NCBI RefSeq assembly: GCF_003797835.1
Contig: NZ_RKMF01000014.1
Coordinates: forward strand, 42,728 to 106,727
Direction of reading: 5' to 3'
DNA: 64,000 bases
Source: Kocuria soli
Lineage (GTDB): Bacteria; Actinomycetota; Actinomycetes; Actinomycetales; Micrococcaceae
Every line of letters begins with the position of its first letter. Position 1 is the stretch's first letter. Under the pieces are notes generated by a model. That model was given only the letters and a program-made list of their open reading frames with translations, did no database searches and was not told the origin of the DNA. Position numbers and translations under genes: made by a program. Below are positions 1 through 8,980 of the stretch, one piece after another.

Positions 1-596
1 CCGACGCCGCGGACTTCCCCGTCTACCACCCGCCGCAGAGGCTGCGCCGGACCATGCAGCTGGTGGCCCCTCCCGAACAGCAGAAGTCCCATCCGCTGAT
101 CACCCTGCTGCTGAGCGAGGACGAGATCCGCGACAAGGGGCGCACCGCGGAACCCGAACACTTCCTGCCCCTGTACGCGCGGGAGTCCGACTGGACCGTT
201 CCCGTCAGCTGGTTCGCGCTGTTCTCCGACGAGGACCGGGCGCCCCTGGACCAGGACGGGGAGATCTCCCACCGCCTGGCGGTCCCCGCCGACGTCGCGG
301 CCCGCCGCGCGTCCTGGGGAGCGAAGGTCCTGGCACATTCGGGCAACGACGACCTGCAGGAACTGGGGGAAGACCTGTCCCGGTTGAGTCGCTGGGCGGG
401 AGCGTTCTCCCCCACGGCATTGATCTGCCTGCACTACGGCTCGATCGCCGACGGCCTCCAGCCAGACGAGAGTCCGCGGGACCTGGACGACGCCCTGCAC
501 ATGATCGAAGACGGCGACGTGGAGGATGCCGGTGTGGCTTTCCGGCGCCTGATGATGCGGTGGATGCCGTTGGCGCACCTGGAGCACGCGAGCTGA
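1..596 (+). CDS. Hypothetical protein, C-terminal part (5' end outside window)
   Basis: The reading frame is open from base 3 to the TGA at 594-596, so the gene probably starts upstream of the window. An ATG at 54 has no ribosome site in front of it and is unlikely to be the start. About 198 residues are visible. The protein is soluble, acidic and rich in Leu and Asp, with no membrane segment or cofactor motif that I can see. A short stretch beginning DLDDALHMI near the C-terminus is helical and acidic. I do not recognise the family and assign no function. It is followed by a hairpin that serves the opposite-strand tRNA gene. Confidence 0.6.
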   Translation, partial: DAADFPVYHPPQRLRRTMQLVAPPEQQKSHPLITLLLSEDEIRDKGRTAEPEHFLPLYARESDWTVPVSWFALFSDEDRAPLDQDGEISHRLAVPADVAARRASWGAKVLAHSGNDDLQELGEDLSRLSRWAGAFSPTALICLHYGSIADGLQPDESPRDLDDALHMIEDGDVEDAGVAFRRLMMRWMPLAHLEHAS

Positions 597-633
597 GGTC
601 CGGCTGCCGCGAAACGTCCCCGGGCACGAAGAA

Positions 634-663
634 ACCCCCGCGATGTAGAAGCTACGCGGGGGT
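634..663 (-). terminator. Rho-independent terminator of tRNA-Phe
   Basis: A 9-bp GC-rich inverted repeat (ACCCCCGCG / CGCGGGGGT) encloses a 12-nt loop. On the minus strand it is followed by a T-rich stretch (TTTCTTC). It lies just past the 3' end of tRNA-Phe and just after the stop of the plus-strand gene, so it may act in both directions. Confidence 0.7.
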
Positions 664-668
664 CTCAG

Positions 669-741
669 TGGCTCCGACCGGCGTCGATCCGGTGACCTTA
701 CGATTTTCAGTCGTACGCTCTACCAACTGAGCTACAGAGCC
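669..741 (-). tRNA. tRNA-Phe (GAA)
   Basis: Read on the minus strand this is a 73-nt cloverleaf. The acceptor arms are GGCTCTG/CGGAGCC with one G-T pair. The D-loop is typical, the anticodon stem is TACGA/TCGTA with loop CTGAAAA (anticodon GAA), and the T-arm carries GATCGACGC in place of the usual TTCGA form. Discriminator base is A and CCA is not encoded. It is the last of three minus-strand tRNA genes. Confidence 0.96.
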
Positions 742-792
742 AGACATCCTTGGGATGCCAAGACGGCCTCAGCTGAGCTGACGCCGTCCTTG

Positions 793-866
793 CGACCCTG
801 ACGGGACTTGAACCCGCGACCTCCGCCGTGACAGGGCGGCGCGCTAACCAACTGCGCTACAGGGCC
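793..866 (-). tRNA. tRNA-Asp (GTC)
   Basis: Minus-strand cloverleaf of 74 nt with acceptor arms GGCCCTG/CAGGGTC and anticodon stem CCGCC/GGCGG. The loop is CTGTCAC, giving anticodon GTC. The T-loop is GGTTCAAGTCC and the discriminator base is G. CCA is not encoded. It lies 51 bp upstream of tRNA-Phe in the direction of transcription. Confidence 0.96.
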
Positions 867-1028
867 TGGTGTGGTGGCAAAATCCGCGTCTTCACGCGGT
901 TCCTGCCGTTTCCAACGAGGTCAGATACTAGCACCAGCACTGTCCCCGAAGGCAAATCGCGGTGGCCTCACGCTGTTCGCGTGCGAATCCGTCGATCAGG
1001 TTCAACGCCCTTGTGGTTGTTGAACGAG

Positions 1029-1101
1029 TACCCCCAACGGGATTCGAACCCGTGCCGCCGCCGTGAAAGGGCGGTGTCCTAGGCCGCTAGACGATGGGGG
1101 C
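1029..1101 (-). tRNA. tRNA-Glu (TTC)
   Basis: Minus-strand cloverleaf of 73 nt beginning GCCCCCATCG. The anticodon loop is CTTTCAC (anticodon TTC) and the T-loop is GGTTCGAATCC. Discriminator base is A and CCA is not encoded. The order Glu-Asp-Phe on one strand suggests a single tRNA transcription unit ending at the hairpin at 634-663. Confidence 0.95.
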
Positions 1102-1150
1102 CTTGTCCTCTCGGACGATCGCCTACTGTACCAGCATTCACAATGAGAGT

Positions 1151-1501
1151 GTGATTCGGTTTTCGCGCAAGGAGTTCGAGGTGGCGGTCGACGACGCCAT
1201 CGACCTGATCCCGGACGAGCTGTTCCGGGCGATGGAGAACGTGGTGATCCTGATCGAGCAGGAACCCCCGCCGTCGGACCCCCATCTGCTGGGGCTCTAC
1301 GAAGGGGTGCCGTTGACCCAACGCGACTCCTCCTGGATGGGGTCCTTGCCGGACACCATCCGCGTCTTCCAGGGACCGCTTGAACGCATGTGTTCCACGC
1401 GCGATGAACTGGTGCACGAGATCACCGTGACCGTGGTCCACGAGATTGCGCACTTCTTCGGCATCTCCGAATCCCGGTTGCACGAGCTCGGTTGGGGCTG
1501 A
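1151..1501 (+). CDS. Zincin-like metallopeptidase family protein
   Basis: A 116-residue protein with the zinc-binding motif HEIAHFFGI (HExxH) near residues 98-106, followed by HELGWG at the C-terminus. The size and the motif close to the end match the DUF1025/minimal zincin family (PF06262), small cytosolic proteins whose substrate is unknown. I chose the GTG at 1151 because the product then starts RFSRKEFE, as in family members. The in-frame start at 1094 would place codons inside the tRNA-Glu gene. Ribosome-site bases (GAGAG) sit very close to the GTG. It is divergent from the tRNA genes. Confidence 0.85.
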   Translation: MIRFSRKEFEVAVDDAIDLIPDELFRAMENVVILIEQEPPPSDPHLLGLYEGVPLTQRDSSWMGSLPDTIRVFQGPLERMCSTRDELVHEITVTVVHEIAHFFGISESRLHELGWG

Positions 1502-1597
1502 GGTGCGGTTGTTGAGCGATCTCACGTGCGGCGGGTGCAAAGATGGGACGTGGCGGCACCGTCAATGGACCATGCCGCAGGGAGGGGAGGCTCGACC

Positions 1598-2950
1598 ATG
1601 AACCAGCCGCACAGCTTGCCGTCCGAGGTGGAAGCGGAGACCTGGAGCACCTGGGACCGCGTACACCGGGTGGATGACGTCCGGACCGTGCGGCCGCGGA
1701 CCATGGAGGAGTTGACCGAGACCGTCGTGGCCGCGCGGGACGCAGGCCTGGGTCTGCGCCCTGCGGGTTCGGGGCACAGCTTCAACGAACTGGCGTCCCC
1801 CCGCGACGTCCGTCTGGACCTGACGGAACTCACCGGGCTGCTGGAGGTCAACCGGGGCAGCAACCAGGCGCGCTTCCTGGCCGGGACCACGCTGATCCGG
1901 GCCGCCAAGATCCTGGAAGGTGAGGGGCTGGCCTTCTCCAACCTGCCCGATGTGCTGCACCAGACGGTCGCTGGCGCGATTTCCACGGCCACGCACGGAA
2001 CCGGCACGGGCTACGCGTCCCTGTCCGGTCAGGTCTGTGCCCTCACGCTGGTCACCGCCGACGGCGAATTCCTGGAGTGCTCACCGGCCCAGAACCGCGA
2101 GGTGTTTCAGGCAGCACGAGCCGGCCTGGGGGTGATCGGGGTGATCGCCGCCGTGACTTTCCAGTGTGAACCGTCGTTCCGGCTGCACTCGACGGAGTTC
2201 AAGGAACCGGTCGACCAGCTGGTGGACGCTCTTGGTGAGCGCATGGCTTCGGCCGATCACTTCGAGTTCTTCTGGTCTCCCTCGAACGGCTCCGCACATT
2301 CGCACATCCTGACCCGGCTGCACCGGCTGCCGGACGAATGGTCCAAACCGGGGTCCAAGGTGGCGCAGACCGTCCGCCGCATGGATGACACCGTGCTCCG
2401 CCGCGGCCTCCCGCTGGGTTTGAACCGGCTGGCGGGCTGGGCGCCCAAGGCCGTACCGGGATTGAACCGGCTCGACACCCTGGCGGCCAGCTCCCGACGA
2501 TTCACGGACCTCTCCTACAAGGTCTTCGCCTCGGCCCGGCCGGTCAAGTTCGTACAAACGGAATGGGGCGTGCCCATCGAAGACCTCCCGGGCACATTCA
2601 AGGACGTCCGGAAGCTCCTGGAACGCACGACCCCGCACTTGGGTCTCCCGTTGGCGGTGCGTTGCGCCCCGCCGGAGGAGGCCTGGATGTCCCCAGCGCA
2701 CGGGCGGTACACCGGGTGGATCTCCGTGCGGCAGTTCTGGCGCAATTGGTCCCCGGAGGTCTTCGACGAACTGCAGTCCGTGTTCATGGCCCATGAAGCC
2801 CGGCCCCACTGGGGCACCCGGCACACACTTGACGCCCAGGACCTGGCCCCCAAGTACACCCACTGGGAGGACTTCCTGCGCATCCGCGAGCACCTGGATC
2901 CGGACGGCGTCTTCCTGACCGACCCCGTGCGCCGGCTCCTGGGCATCTGA
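1598..2950 (+). CDS. FAD-linked D-arabinono-1,4-lactone/L-gulonolactone oxidase family protein
   Basis: A 450-residue protein of the vanillyl-alcohol-oxidase fold. The N-terminal FAD domain has GSGHSFNEL near residues 62-70; the His is at the position that covalently binds FAD in gulonolactone oxidases. HGTGTGY follows around residue 129. The C-terminal half matches the ALO domain, with HWGTRH and a final HLDPDGVF segment. Such enzymes oxidise aldonolactones; in actinobacteria the true substrate is often unproven. The ATG at 1598 was chosen because GGGAGGGGAGG lies just upstream; an in-frame ATG at 1526 lacks one. A long palindrome separates its end from convergent fprA. Confidence 0.85.
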   Translation: MNQPHSLPSEVEAETWSTWDRVHRVDDVRTVRPRTMEELTETVVAARDAGLGLRPAGSGHSFNELASPRDVRLDLTELTGLLEVNRGSNQARFLAGTTLIRAAKILEGEGLAFSNLPDVLHQTVAGAISTATHGTGTGYASLSGQVCALTLVTADGEFLECSPAQNREVFQAARAGLGVIGVIAAVTFQCEPSFRLHSTEFKEPVDQLVDALGERMASADHFEFFWSPSNGSAHSHILTRLHRLPDEWSKPGSKVAQTVRRMDDTVLRRGLPLGLNRLAGWAPKAVPGLNRLDTLAASSRRFTDLSYKVFASARPVKFVQTEWGVPIEDLPGTFKDVRKLLERTTPHLGLPLAVRCAPPEEAWMSPAHGRYTGWISVRQFWRNWSPEVFDELQSVFMAHEARPHWGTRHTLDAQDLAPKYTHWEDFLRIREHLDPDGVFLTDPVRRLLGI

Positions 2951-2964
2951 GGTCTTACCCCACA

Positions 2965-3026
2965 CGCCGAGTTCGGGGTTGTTCCGCCTATCCGGTCGAA
3001 TAGGCGGAACAACCCCGAACTCGGCG
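2965..3026. repeat. Long palindrome, copy 1 (bidirectional terminator-like)
   Basis: Two perfect 26-bp arms starting CGCCGAGTTCGGGG enclose a short loop (CCGGTCGA plus one further T-A pair). It sits between the convergent ends of the lactone oxidase and fprA. The same arms with a different loop recur at 20824-20885, and a damaged version is at 12558-12619, so this is a dispersed repeat as well as a likely terminator. There is no clear T-tract on either side. Confidence 0.85.
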
Positions 3027-3070
3027 CATTAAGGGCGGCGCAGGAGGGGTGGTTGCGCAGAAGGGGTGGC

Positions 3071-4474
3071 TCAGGCGCGGGAGACGCGCACCATCTCGTC
3101 GCGCTCTACGACCTTGACCCGTTCGCGGGGGTTGCCCTCCGCGTCGTGCGAGGAGGCGCCCAGGCTCTGCTCGTACTCGTCCAGCTGCAACCACCCGTCC
3201 CAGGTGGTGAACTGGATGCCCTTGGCCTCCATCGACGCGATCACGGCGTCCTGCTCCGGCTGCTCGGCGCCGACCAGGGTGGGCACGTCCTCGAGCAGGT
3301 GGGTGATGGTCTCAAGGGCATCGGACTTGGTGGCCCCGATCAGCCCCACGGGCCCGCGCTTGATCCACCCGGTCGCGTACACGCCGGGGTGCACCACGCC
3401 GTTGGGGTCAAGAACCCGCCCTTCCTCGTTGAGGATCACGCCCCGCTCCAGGTCGAACGGGATCTCCGCCAGCGGTGAGCCCAGGTAACCGATGGCGTGG
3501 TAGACCGCGCCGACCTCGTGGTCGAAGTACTCACCGGTGGGGGTGACGGATCCGTCGTCGTTCAAACGGGTGCGCTCGGTGCGCAGGGCGACCACCTTGC
3601 CGTCCTCTCCCAGGACCTCTTCCGGACGCTGGAAGAAGTGCAGGTGCAGGCGGCGGGAGGCCGTCTTGGGCGAATCGTCCTCGAGCCACTTGCGCAGGGT
3701 CTTGAGCATGACCTTGACCTGATTGTTGTCCCCGGCGGCTTCCTCGGCGACGTGCTCCTCGGAAATGTCCTCGCCGTGCACGATCAGGTCCACGTCCGGG
3801 ACCTTCGCCAGTTCACGCAGCTCCAACGGGGTGAACTTCATCTGCGCGGGGCCGCGGCGGCCGAACACGTGCACGTCCGTGACCGGGTTGGCTTTGAGCC
3901 CTTGGTAGACGTTGCCCGGGATCTCCGTGGTGAGCATGTCGTCGGCGTGCTTGGCCAGCACGCGAGCCACGTCCAGGGCCACGTTGCCGTTGCCGATCAC
4001 GGCGACCTTCTCGGCGTTCAACGGCCAGGTGCGCGGATAGTCAGGGTGACCGTCGTACCAGGCCACGAACTCGGCAGCGCCGTAGACGCCGTCCAGTTCC
4101 ACGCCGGGGACCTGCAGCGGGGCGTCGTTGACGGCACCGGTGGAGAAGACGACGGCGTCGTAGTGCTCCTTGAGATCCCCCAGGGTCAGGTCCGCTCCGT
4201 AGTCCACGTTGCCGAAGAATCGGATGTCACCGCGCCCCAGGATGGAACGCAGTGCGCTCACGATGCCCTTGATGCGGGGGTGGTCGGGGGCCACGCCGTA
4301 GCGGATCAGCCCGAAGGGGGTGGGGTAGCGGTCGAACAGGTCGATCGCCACCTCGATCTCCCCGTTCTTCACCGCATCCGACTTGGTGAGCATATCGGCG
4401 GTGTAGATCCCGGCCGGACCGGCACCGATCACAGCCACTCGCAGGGGACGCTTGCCCGGGGTGGTCTCTACCAC
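3071..4474 (-). CDS. fprA: Ferredoxin/adrenodoxin-type NADP reductase (FprA family)
   Basis: A 467-residue flavoprotein related to adrenodoxin reductase and mycobacterial FprA. VIGAGPAGIY near residue 15 is the FAD-binding dinucleotide fold. VIGNGNVALDVAR near residue 165 is the NADPH-binding fold, and ATGWIKRGPVGLIGATK near residue 370 is the conserved C-terminal FAD segment. Such enzymes pass electrons from NADPH to ferredoxins. Start is GTG with GAGGAGAGG upstream. It lies 111 bp downstream of the sulfonate permease gene on the same strand as the sulfur genes. Supplying reduced ferredoxin to Sir is a reasonable inference, but a general housekeeping role is equally possible. Confidence 0.9.
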   Translation of the reverse strand: MVETTPGKRPLRVAVIGAGPAGIYTADMLTKSDAVKNGEIEVAIDLFDRYPTPFGLIRYGVAPDHPRIKGIVSALRSILGRGDIRFFGNVDYGADLTLGDLKEHYDAVVFSTGAVNDAPLQVPGVELDGVYGAAEFVAWYDGHPDYPRTWPLNAEKVAVIGNGNVALDVARVLAKHADDMLTTEIPGNVYQGLKANPVTDVHVFGRRGPAQMKFTPLELRELAKVPDVDLIVHGEDISEEHVAEEAAGDNNQVKVMLKTLRKWLEDDSPKTASRRLHLHFFQRPEEVLGEDGKVVALRTERTRLNDDGSVTPTGEYFDHEVGAVYHAIGYLGSPLAEIPFDLERGVILNEEGRVLDPNGVVHPGVYATGWIKRGPVGLIGATKSDALETITHLLEDVPTLVGAEQPEQDAVIASMEAKGIQFTTWDGWLQLDEYEQSLGASSHDAEGNPRERVKVVERDEMVRVSRA

Positions 4475-4585
4475 TGGTTTCCTCTCCTCTCGGCCACCCG
4501 TGAGGGGGCCGGTTTACACATCAGTTCACAAAGTCATGGGGCGACGACGGCGGCCGTGGCCGCGCGTCGTTCGCCTGTCACCCAC

Positions 4586-5509
4586 TCAACGGGCCAGGAG
4601 CCCCCGGCCGCGCAGAAGGCGCTTTTCGAGTGGGTTGAAGAACAGCAGTTCCACCACGATGCCGACCAGCAGGATGCTGAGCACCGCGGTGAGCACGATC
4701 GCCATGTCGGAGACCGTACGACCCTGGGCCAACAACGAGCCTAGGCCGAAACCGATCGATCCGCCGATTGCGATCAGTTCCGCGCCCATGAGCGAGCGCC
4801 AGGAGAACGCCCACCCCTGCTTGAGTCCGGCGACGTAGCCCGGCATGGCGGCCGGCAGGACCACCTTGGCGGCCAGTTTCCAGCCCTCGGCTCCCAGGAC
4901 GCGCCCGGCCTTGAGCAACTGCGGCGGGATCTGGTCGATCCCGGACAGCATGCCGTTGACGATCGACGGGATCGCGCCCATGAGCACCACGAAGTACACG
5001 GTGGCGTCCGAGAGTCCGAACCACACGATCGCGGCGGGGACCCAGGCCACGGACGGCAGCACCTGGAGGCCCGTGATCAGGGGCCCGATGGCGCTGCGCA
5101 GACCGGCCCACTGGGCGATCAGCAGCGCCAAGGGTGTGGCCACCAGGACGGCGATCAGGAAGCCGCTGACCCCGCGCCACAGGGAGGTGGCGAGAGCGCC
5201 GGGCAGGCTCCCGTCCAGGACGGAGGCCCACACCTGGCGGCCCACCGTGAGCGGGCCGGGCATGATGTCCGGCCGGGGGTCCACCAGGGCCACGACCAGT
5301 TGCCACACCATGACGGCGGCCAGCAGCGCGATCAGCGGCGGGGCCACTCGGGTGCGGAAGATTTCACCCCGGGAACGTCGGGGACCGCCACCGGCCTGGA
5401 GGGCGTCCAGACCCGCCAGGGCGGCTGCGTTGTCCCGCGGTTCCTGGTCGGGGTTCTGTCCGGCCTGGTCCGAGCGGGTCCGGGTGACGGAAGAAGCGTC
5501 AGCGGGCAT
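4586..5509 (-). CDS. ssuC: ABC transporter permease, sulfonate/taurine/nitrate type
   Basis: A 307-residue inner-membrane protein of the BPD_transp_1 family with about six membrane segments after a polar 50-residue N-terminus. The loop around residues 200-235 (GAEGWKLAAKVVLPAAMP) is the EAA motif that contacts the ATPase. It overlaps the ATPase gene by 11 bp, so the two are probably translated together. Together with the upstream binding protein they form a complete importer. The family transports taurine, alkanesulfonates, nitrate or thiamine precursors. The position after cysN favours a sulfur compound, so the ssuC symbol is tentative. Confidence 0.85.
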   Translation of the reverse strand: MPADASSVTRTRSDQAGQNPDQEPRDNAAALAGLDALQAGGGPRRSRGEIFRTRVAPPLIALLAAVMVWQLVVALVDPRPDIMPGPLTVGRQVWASVLDGSLPGALATSLWRGVSGFLIAVLVATPLALLIAQWAGLRSAIGPLITGLQVLPSVAWVPAAIVWFGLSDATVYFVVLMGAIPSIVNGMLSGIDQIPPQLLKAGRVLGAEGWKLAAKVVLPAAMPGYVAGLKQGWAFSWRSLMGAELIAIGGSIGFGLGSLLAQGRTVSDMAIVLTAVLSILLVGIVVELLFFNPLEKRLLRGRGLLAR

Positions 5510-6341
5510 GGCGACCGATCTCCTCCCTCAGCCGGTGTGTGATGGTGCGCGTCAGTTCGTCGAGGGTCTCCTCGCGGGACTGGCCCCCGGCTTCGAAGCC
5601 GTAGGAGGCGGGGTCCTTCCACGGGCCTGTGTCCCATTCCTGGACGATGCGCCCGGGACGCGAGGACAGCAGGAGCACCCGCTGCCCCAGGTGCACGGCC
5701 TCCGAAACGTTGTGGGTGATGAACACGATGGTCCGCCCGGTCACCTCCCAGATCCGCAGGACCTCGTCCTGCAGCAGGTCGCGGGTGATGGCGTCCAGCG
5801 CGGAGAAGGGTTCGTCCATGAGCAGGACCTCCCGCTCCTGCGCCAGGGCGCGGGCCAACCCCACGCGTTGCCGCATGCCACCCGAGAGTTCGTGGGGGCG
5901 CTTGTCCGCCACGTGGGGCAGACGCACCAGCTCCAGCAGTTCACGGGCCCGGTCGGTCCGGTCGGCCTTGGCCACCCCTGCCAGCTCCAGCGCCAGTTCC
6001 ACGTTCTTGCCGGCGGTGAGCCAGGGGAACAGGCCGGAGTCCTGGAACATCATGGCCGCCCCCTGCGCGGGAGCGGTCACCGAACCCTCGGTGGGTTCCT
6101 CCAGACCGGCGACGACGTTGAGCAGTGTTGTTTTGCCGGAGCCGGAGGCACCCAGCAGCGCCACGAACTGACCTCGTTCGATCGTCAGGTCCAGGTTCTG
6201 CAGGACAGGGCCGTCCTCGGCCACGAAGGTCTTGCCCAGATTCTCCAGGCGGATGACGGCCTCCGGAGCGGCCGACGGCGCGGACGTCTCGCGGGGTGTC
6301 CCCTGTGGTGTTGCCCGGGTCATCGCGGTTGAGGCGTTCAC
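5499..6341 (-). CDS. ssuB: ABC transporter ATP-binding protein, sulfonate/taurine type
   Basis: A 280-residue nucleotide-binding subunit. GASGSGKTT is the Walker A motif, FQDSGLFPW the Q-loop, LSGGMRQR the signature, LLMDEPFSALD Walker B with the catalytic Glu, and ITHNVSEA carries the switch His. The Q-loop and D-loop wording match the SsuB/TauB group. The GTG at 6341 was chosen because GGAAGGAGG precedes it and because it overlaps the stop of the binding-protein gene by 4 bp (GTGA). Upstream open codons in this frame run antisense-like through the binding-protein gene and are not real. Confidence 0.9.
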   Translation of the reverse strand: MNASTAMTRATPQGTPRETSAPSAAPEAVIRLENLGKTFVAEDGPVLQNLDLTIERGQFVALLGASGSGKTTLLNVVAGLEEPTEGSVTAPAQGAAMMFQDSGLFPWLTAGKNVELALELAGVAKADRTDRARELLELVRLPHVADKRPHELSGGMRQRVGLARALAQEREVLLMDEPFSALDAITRDLLQDEVLRIWEVTGRTIVFITHNVSEAVHLGQRVLLLSSRPGRIVQEWDTGPWKDPASYGFEAGGQSREETLDELTRTITHRLREEIGRHAR

Positions 6342-7558
6342 GCGGCCTCCTTCCGGGTTCCCGACGACGACGGCACGGCGGCCGCCGCGGCGTCGCCACC
6401 AACCGGGTCCAGTCCGCGCTGTTCCCGCACGGTGTTGAGGTACGTGTCGTCCACGAACCCGTCCAGGGAGGCGTCCTCCGTGGTCCCGGCCTTCACGCCG
6501 TTCTCGAGCAGGGTGGGATAGGCGGATTCCATGGGATCCGTGGTCCACTCCATCGCTTCCAGAGAGGCCTCGATGGTCTCGGGTTCCAGCGGTTCGGTCT
6601 GGGCGCCCTCCAACCCGTCGTTGAGGGTCTCGACCGCCTCGGTCGTCTCCGCGGTGTTGAGGTACTCCACCGAGTCCTCCATCCCGTTCAGCAGCTTCTC
6701 CACGGTCTGGGGGTGCTCCTTGAGGAATTCGGTGCGCACGGCCAGGACGGTCGTGGGGTACCGACCGTCGGGCCACAGGTCGCGTTCGTCCACCAGGACC
6801 TTTCCGCCCTCTTCCTGTTGCATCCGGGTCACCCACGGCTGGGGGCCCCAGAAGCCGTCGATCGAACCCTGTCGGAAGGTCTGCAAGGCCTGCCCGGAGG
6901 GCATCGGGGTGATCGAGACGGAATCCGGGGATCCGGTGTCCACCTCGTAGCCCTGCTCCTCGAGCCACACGCGCAGGGCCACGTCCTGGGTACCGCCGAA
7001 GTCGGGGGTCGCGAACGTCCGGCCGGCCAGGTCGTCCTCGCCGGAGACGTCGTCGGACACGACGAACTGCGCCCCACCCGAGGTCGCTCCCGCCACGATG
7101 GTCACCGATTCGCCCCCGGACTGCACGAAGGAGTTGATCGCGGGGTTGGGCCCCATGAAGGCGATGTCCACCTCACCGGAGTTCATGGCCTCGATGGTGG
7201 TGGGGCCGGTGCTGAACACCTGGGTCTTCAGCTCGGTGTCCCCCAGGGCCTCCTCGAAGTAGCCCTTCTCGACGCCCGCGAGCGCGGGGCCGTGGGTCAG
7301 GTTGCCGAAGTACCCCAGGGTGACCGATTCGGCGTCGGAGGTCTGGACGTTCGCGTCCTCGATGGCGTCCAGTGTCCCGTTGGCGCGCAGCACCGTGGCG
7401 GTCACGGTCAGCACGCACAGCACCGCCAGCCCGGTCAGCACGGCGGGCCACCCGATCCGACGACGGCGTCCCGGCCGCCGCTGGTTGCCACCTGCGGTGC
7501 GGGTTTCGGTACGGAGGGTTTCCCGGGCGTCTGCGGGTGGCGTGGGGTCCGGGGCCAC
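6338..7558 (-). CDS. ABC transporter substrate-binding protein, SsuA/TauA-like, apparently membrane-anchored
   Basis: A 406-residue protein. After 35 polar, Arg-rich residues there is one hydrophobic segment (about 36-57). The external domain then resembles NMT1/SsuA binding proteins (VTLGYFGNLTHGPAL, GPNPAINSF, WGPQPWVTRM). There is no proper lipobox: the single Cys in the hydrophobic stretch follows Leu, not Gly/Ala/Ser. It may therefore be held by an uncleaved signal anchor. The GTG start follows the cysN stop directly, so it belongs to the cys operon. The ligand is probably a sulfonate or other organosulfur compound, by family and context. Confidence 0.82.
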   Translation of the reverse strand: MAPDPTPPADARETLRTETRTAGGNQRRPGRRRRIGWPAVLTGLAVLCVLTVTATVLRANGTLDAIEDANVQTSDAESVTLGYFGNLTHGPALAGVEKGYFEEALGDTELKTQVFSTGPTTIEAMNSGEVDIAFMGPNPAINSFVQSGGESVTIVAGATSGGAQFVVSDDVSGEDDLAGRTFATPDFGGTQDVALRVWLEEQGYEVDTGSPDSVSITPMPSGQALQTFRQGSIDGFWGPQPWVTRMQQEEGGKVLVDERDLWPDGRYPTTVLAVRTEFLKEHPQTVEKLLNGMEDSVEYLNTAETTEAVETLNDGLEGAQTEPLEPETIEASLEAMEWTTDPMESAYPTLLENGVKAGTTEDASLDGFVDDTYLNTVREQRGLDPVGGDAAAAAVPSSSGTRKEAA

Positions 7559-8980
7559 TCAGCTCTCCCCGACCAGACCGGCGGCCAGCGTGTTCCCGGA
7601 CTGGGAATCGATCAGCAGGAAGGCACCGGTCCGGCGAAGGTCCGAGTAGTCGTCCAGCGGCAGCGGTGAGGCGGTTCGCAGGGTCACGGTTCCCAGGTCG
7701 TTGAGTTCGAGCCCGGTGGCCTCGGTGAGTTCCATCGTGTCCAGGTCCACCCGACCGTCCACGGAGGTCACCATCGCCTGCACGGTTGCCGTGCCGTGCT
7801 TGAGCAGCACGCGGGCTCGCGGCTGCAGCGGGTTGGCCCCCAGCCAGGCGAGTCGGGCGGTGAAGTCCTGGACTGCCTCCGGGGGTTCGGGGCTGGCGCC
7901 TGCGATCAGTTCGCCGCGGGCGACGTCGAGTTCATCGGCCAGGCGCAGCGTCACCGATCGCGGTGCCGCGGCCTCCTGCAGCTGTTCCCCGGGGAACGCC
8001 CCGCCCACCGTGGCGGCCGTCCCGGCGACGTCGATGCCCGTGACCGTCGTCGTGCGACCCGAGGGCAGAACGACGACCTTGTCACCGACGGCCACCGTGC
8101 CGGAGGCGATCTGACCGGCGTATCCGCGGTAGTCGCGGGTGGCCTCCGCATCCACGCCCTGGGCCACGCCACCCTGCGGGCGGATGACCCACTGCACGGG
8201 GAACCGGAAGGCCCGTGCCTCACCCGAACCGGATTCGTCCACCGTGGGCAGTTCCTCCAGGATCCGCAGCAGGGGGCGGCCGTCGTAGGAACCTTCCGTG
8301 TACCACGGGGTGTGCTCGGAGGCATCGACGACGTTGTCACCTTCGAGTGCGCTCACGGGAACGACCTTGAGCTGTTCCACGCCCAAGGTGTGCGCGACGC
8401 GGGTGATGTCCGCGGCGATCTGGTCGAACCGCTCCTGCGAGTAGTCGACCAGGTCGATCTTGTTCACGGCCACGATCACGTGGGGAACCCGCAGCAACGC
8501 CGTGACGGCCAGGTGGCGGCGGGTCTGCTCGACCACCCCGTGGCGGGCGTCGACCAACAACACGACGGCGTCGGCGGTCGAAGCGCCCGTGACGGTGTTC
8601 TTGGTGTATTGCACGTGCCCCGGGCAGTCCGCGAGCACGAAGGAGCGACGGTCCGTGGCGAAGTACCGGTAGGCGACGTCGATCGTGATGCCCTGCTCCC
8701 GCTCGGCGCGCAGGCCGTCGGTGAGCAGGGCCAGGTCGATCCGACCGGAGCCGCCACCGAAGCCGCGTTCCTCGGAGGTCCTGGTGACCGCTTCGAGCTG
8801 GTCGGCCAGGATCGCCTTGGCGTCGTGCAACAGGCGGCCCACCAGGGTGGACTTGCCGTCGTCCACCGAACCGGCGGTGGCGAAGCGGAACAGCGATCCG
8901 GGGTCGATCGTGGGGGTGTCCGTCACAGAGGTCTCCGTCGAAGCTGCTGGGGCGTGCGTTGGCTGGGTCTGGGCGCCCAT
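7559..8980 (-). CDS. cysN: Sulfate adenylyltransferase, large GTPase subunit CysN
   Basis: A 473-residue GTPase. GSVDDGKST (residues 37-45) is the P-loop, followed by DCPGH and NKID, as in EF-Tu-type proteins. Two beta-barrel domains make up the C-terminal half. CysN couples GTP hydrolysis to synthesis of APS (adenosine phosphosulfate) from ATP and sulfate by CysD. The length is that of CysN alone; no APS-kinase domain is fused. The ATG abuts the cysD stop (TAAATG), implying tight coupling. The binding-protein gene follows without a gap. Confidence 0.96.
   Translation of the reverse strand: MGAQTQPTHAPAASTETSVTDTPTIDPGSLFRFATAGSVDDGKSTLVGRLLHDAKAILADQLEAVTRTSEERGFGGGSGRIDLALLTDGLRAEREQGITIDVAYRYFATDRRSFVLADCPGHVQYTKNTVTGASTADAVVLLVDARHGVVEQTRRHLAVTALLRVPHVIVAVNKIDLVDYSQERFDQIAADITRVAHTLGVEQLKVVPVSALEGDNVVDASEHTPWYTEGSYDGRPLLRILEELPTVDESGSGEARAFRFPVQWVIRPQGGVAQGVDAEATRDYRGYAGQIASGTVAVGDKVVVLPSGRTTTVTGIDVAGTAATVGGAFPGEQLQEAAAPRSVTLRLADELDVARGELIAGASPEPPEAVQDFTARLAWLGANPLQPRARVLLKHGTATVQAMVTSVDGRVDLDTMELTEATGLELNDLGTVTLRTASPLPLDDYSDLRRTGAFLLIDSQSGNTLAAGLVGES

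Noticed and set aside
669..1101. tRNA genes as a possible island or prophage attachment site
   Set aside because: No integrase, no direct repeat of a tRNA end and no foreign composition nearby.
1094..1150. Earlier ATG start for the metalloprotease gene
   Set aside because: It lies inside the tRNA-Glu gene and gives an N-terminus unlike the family.
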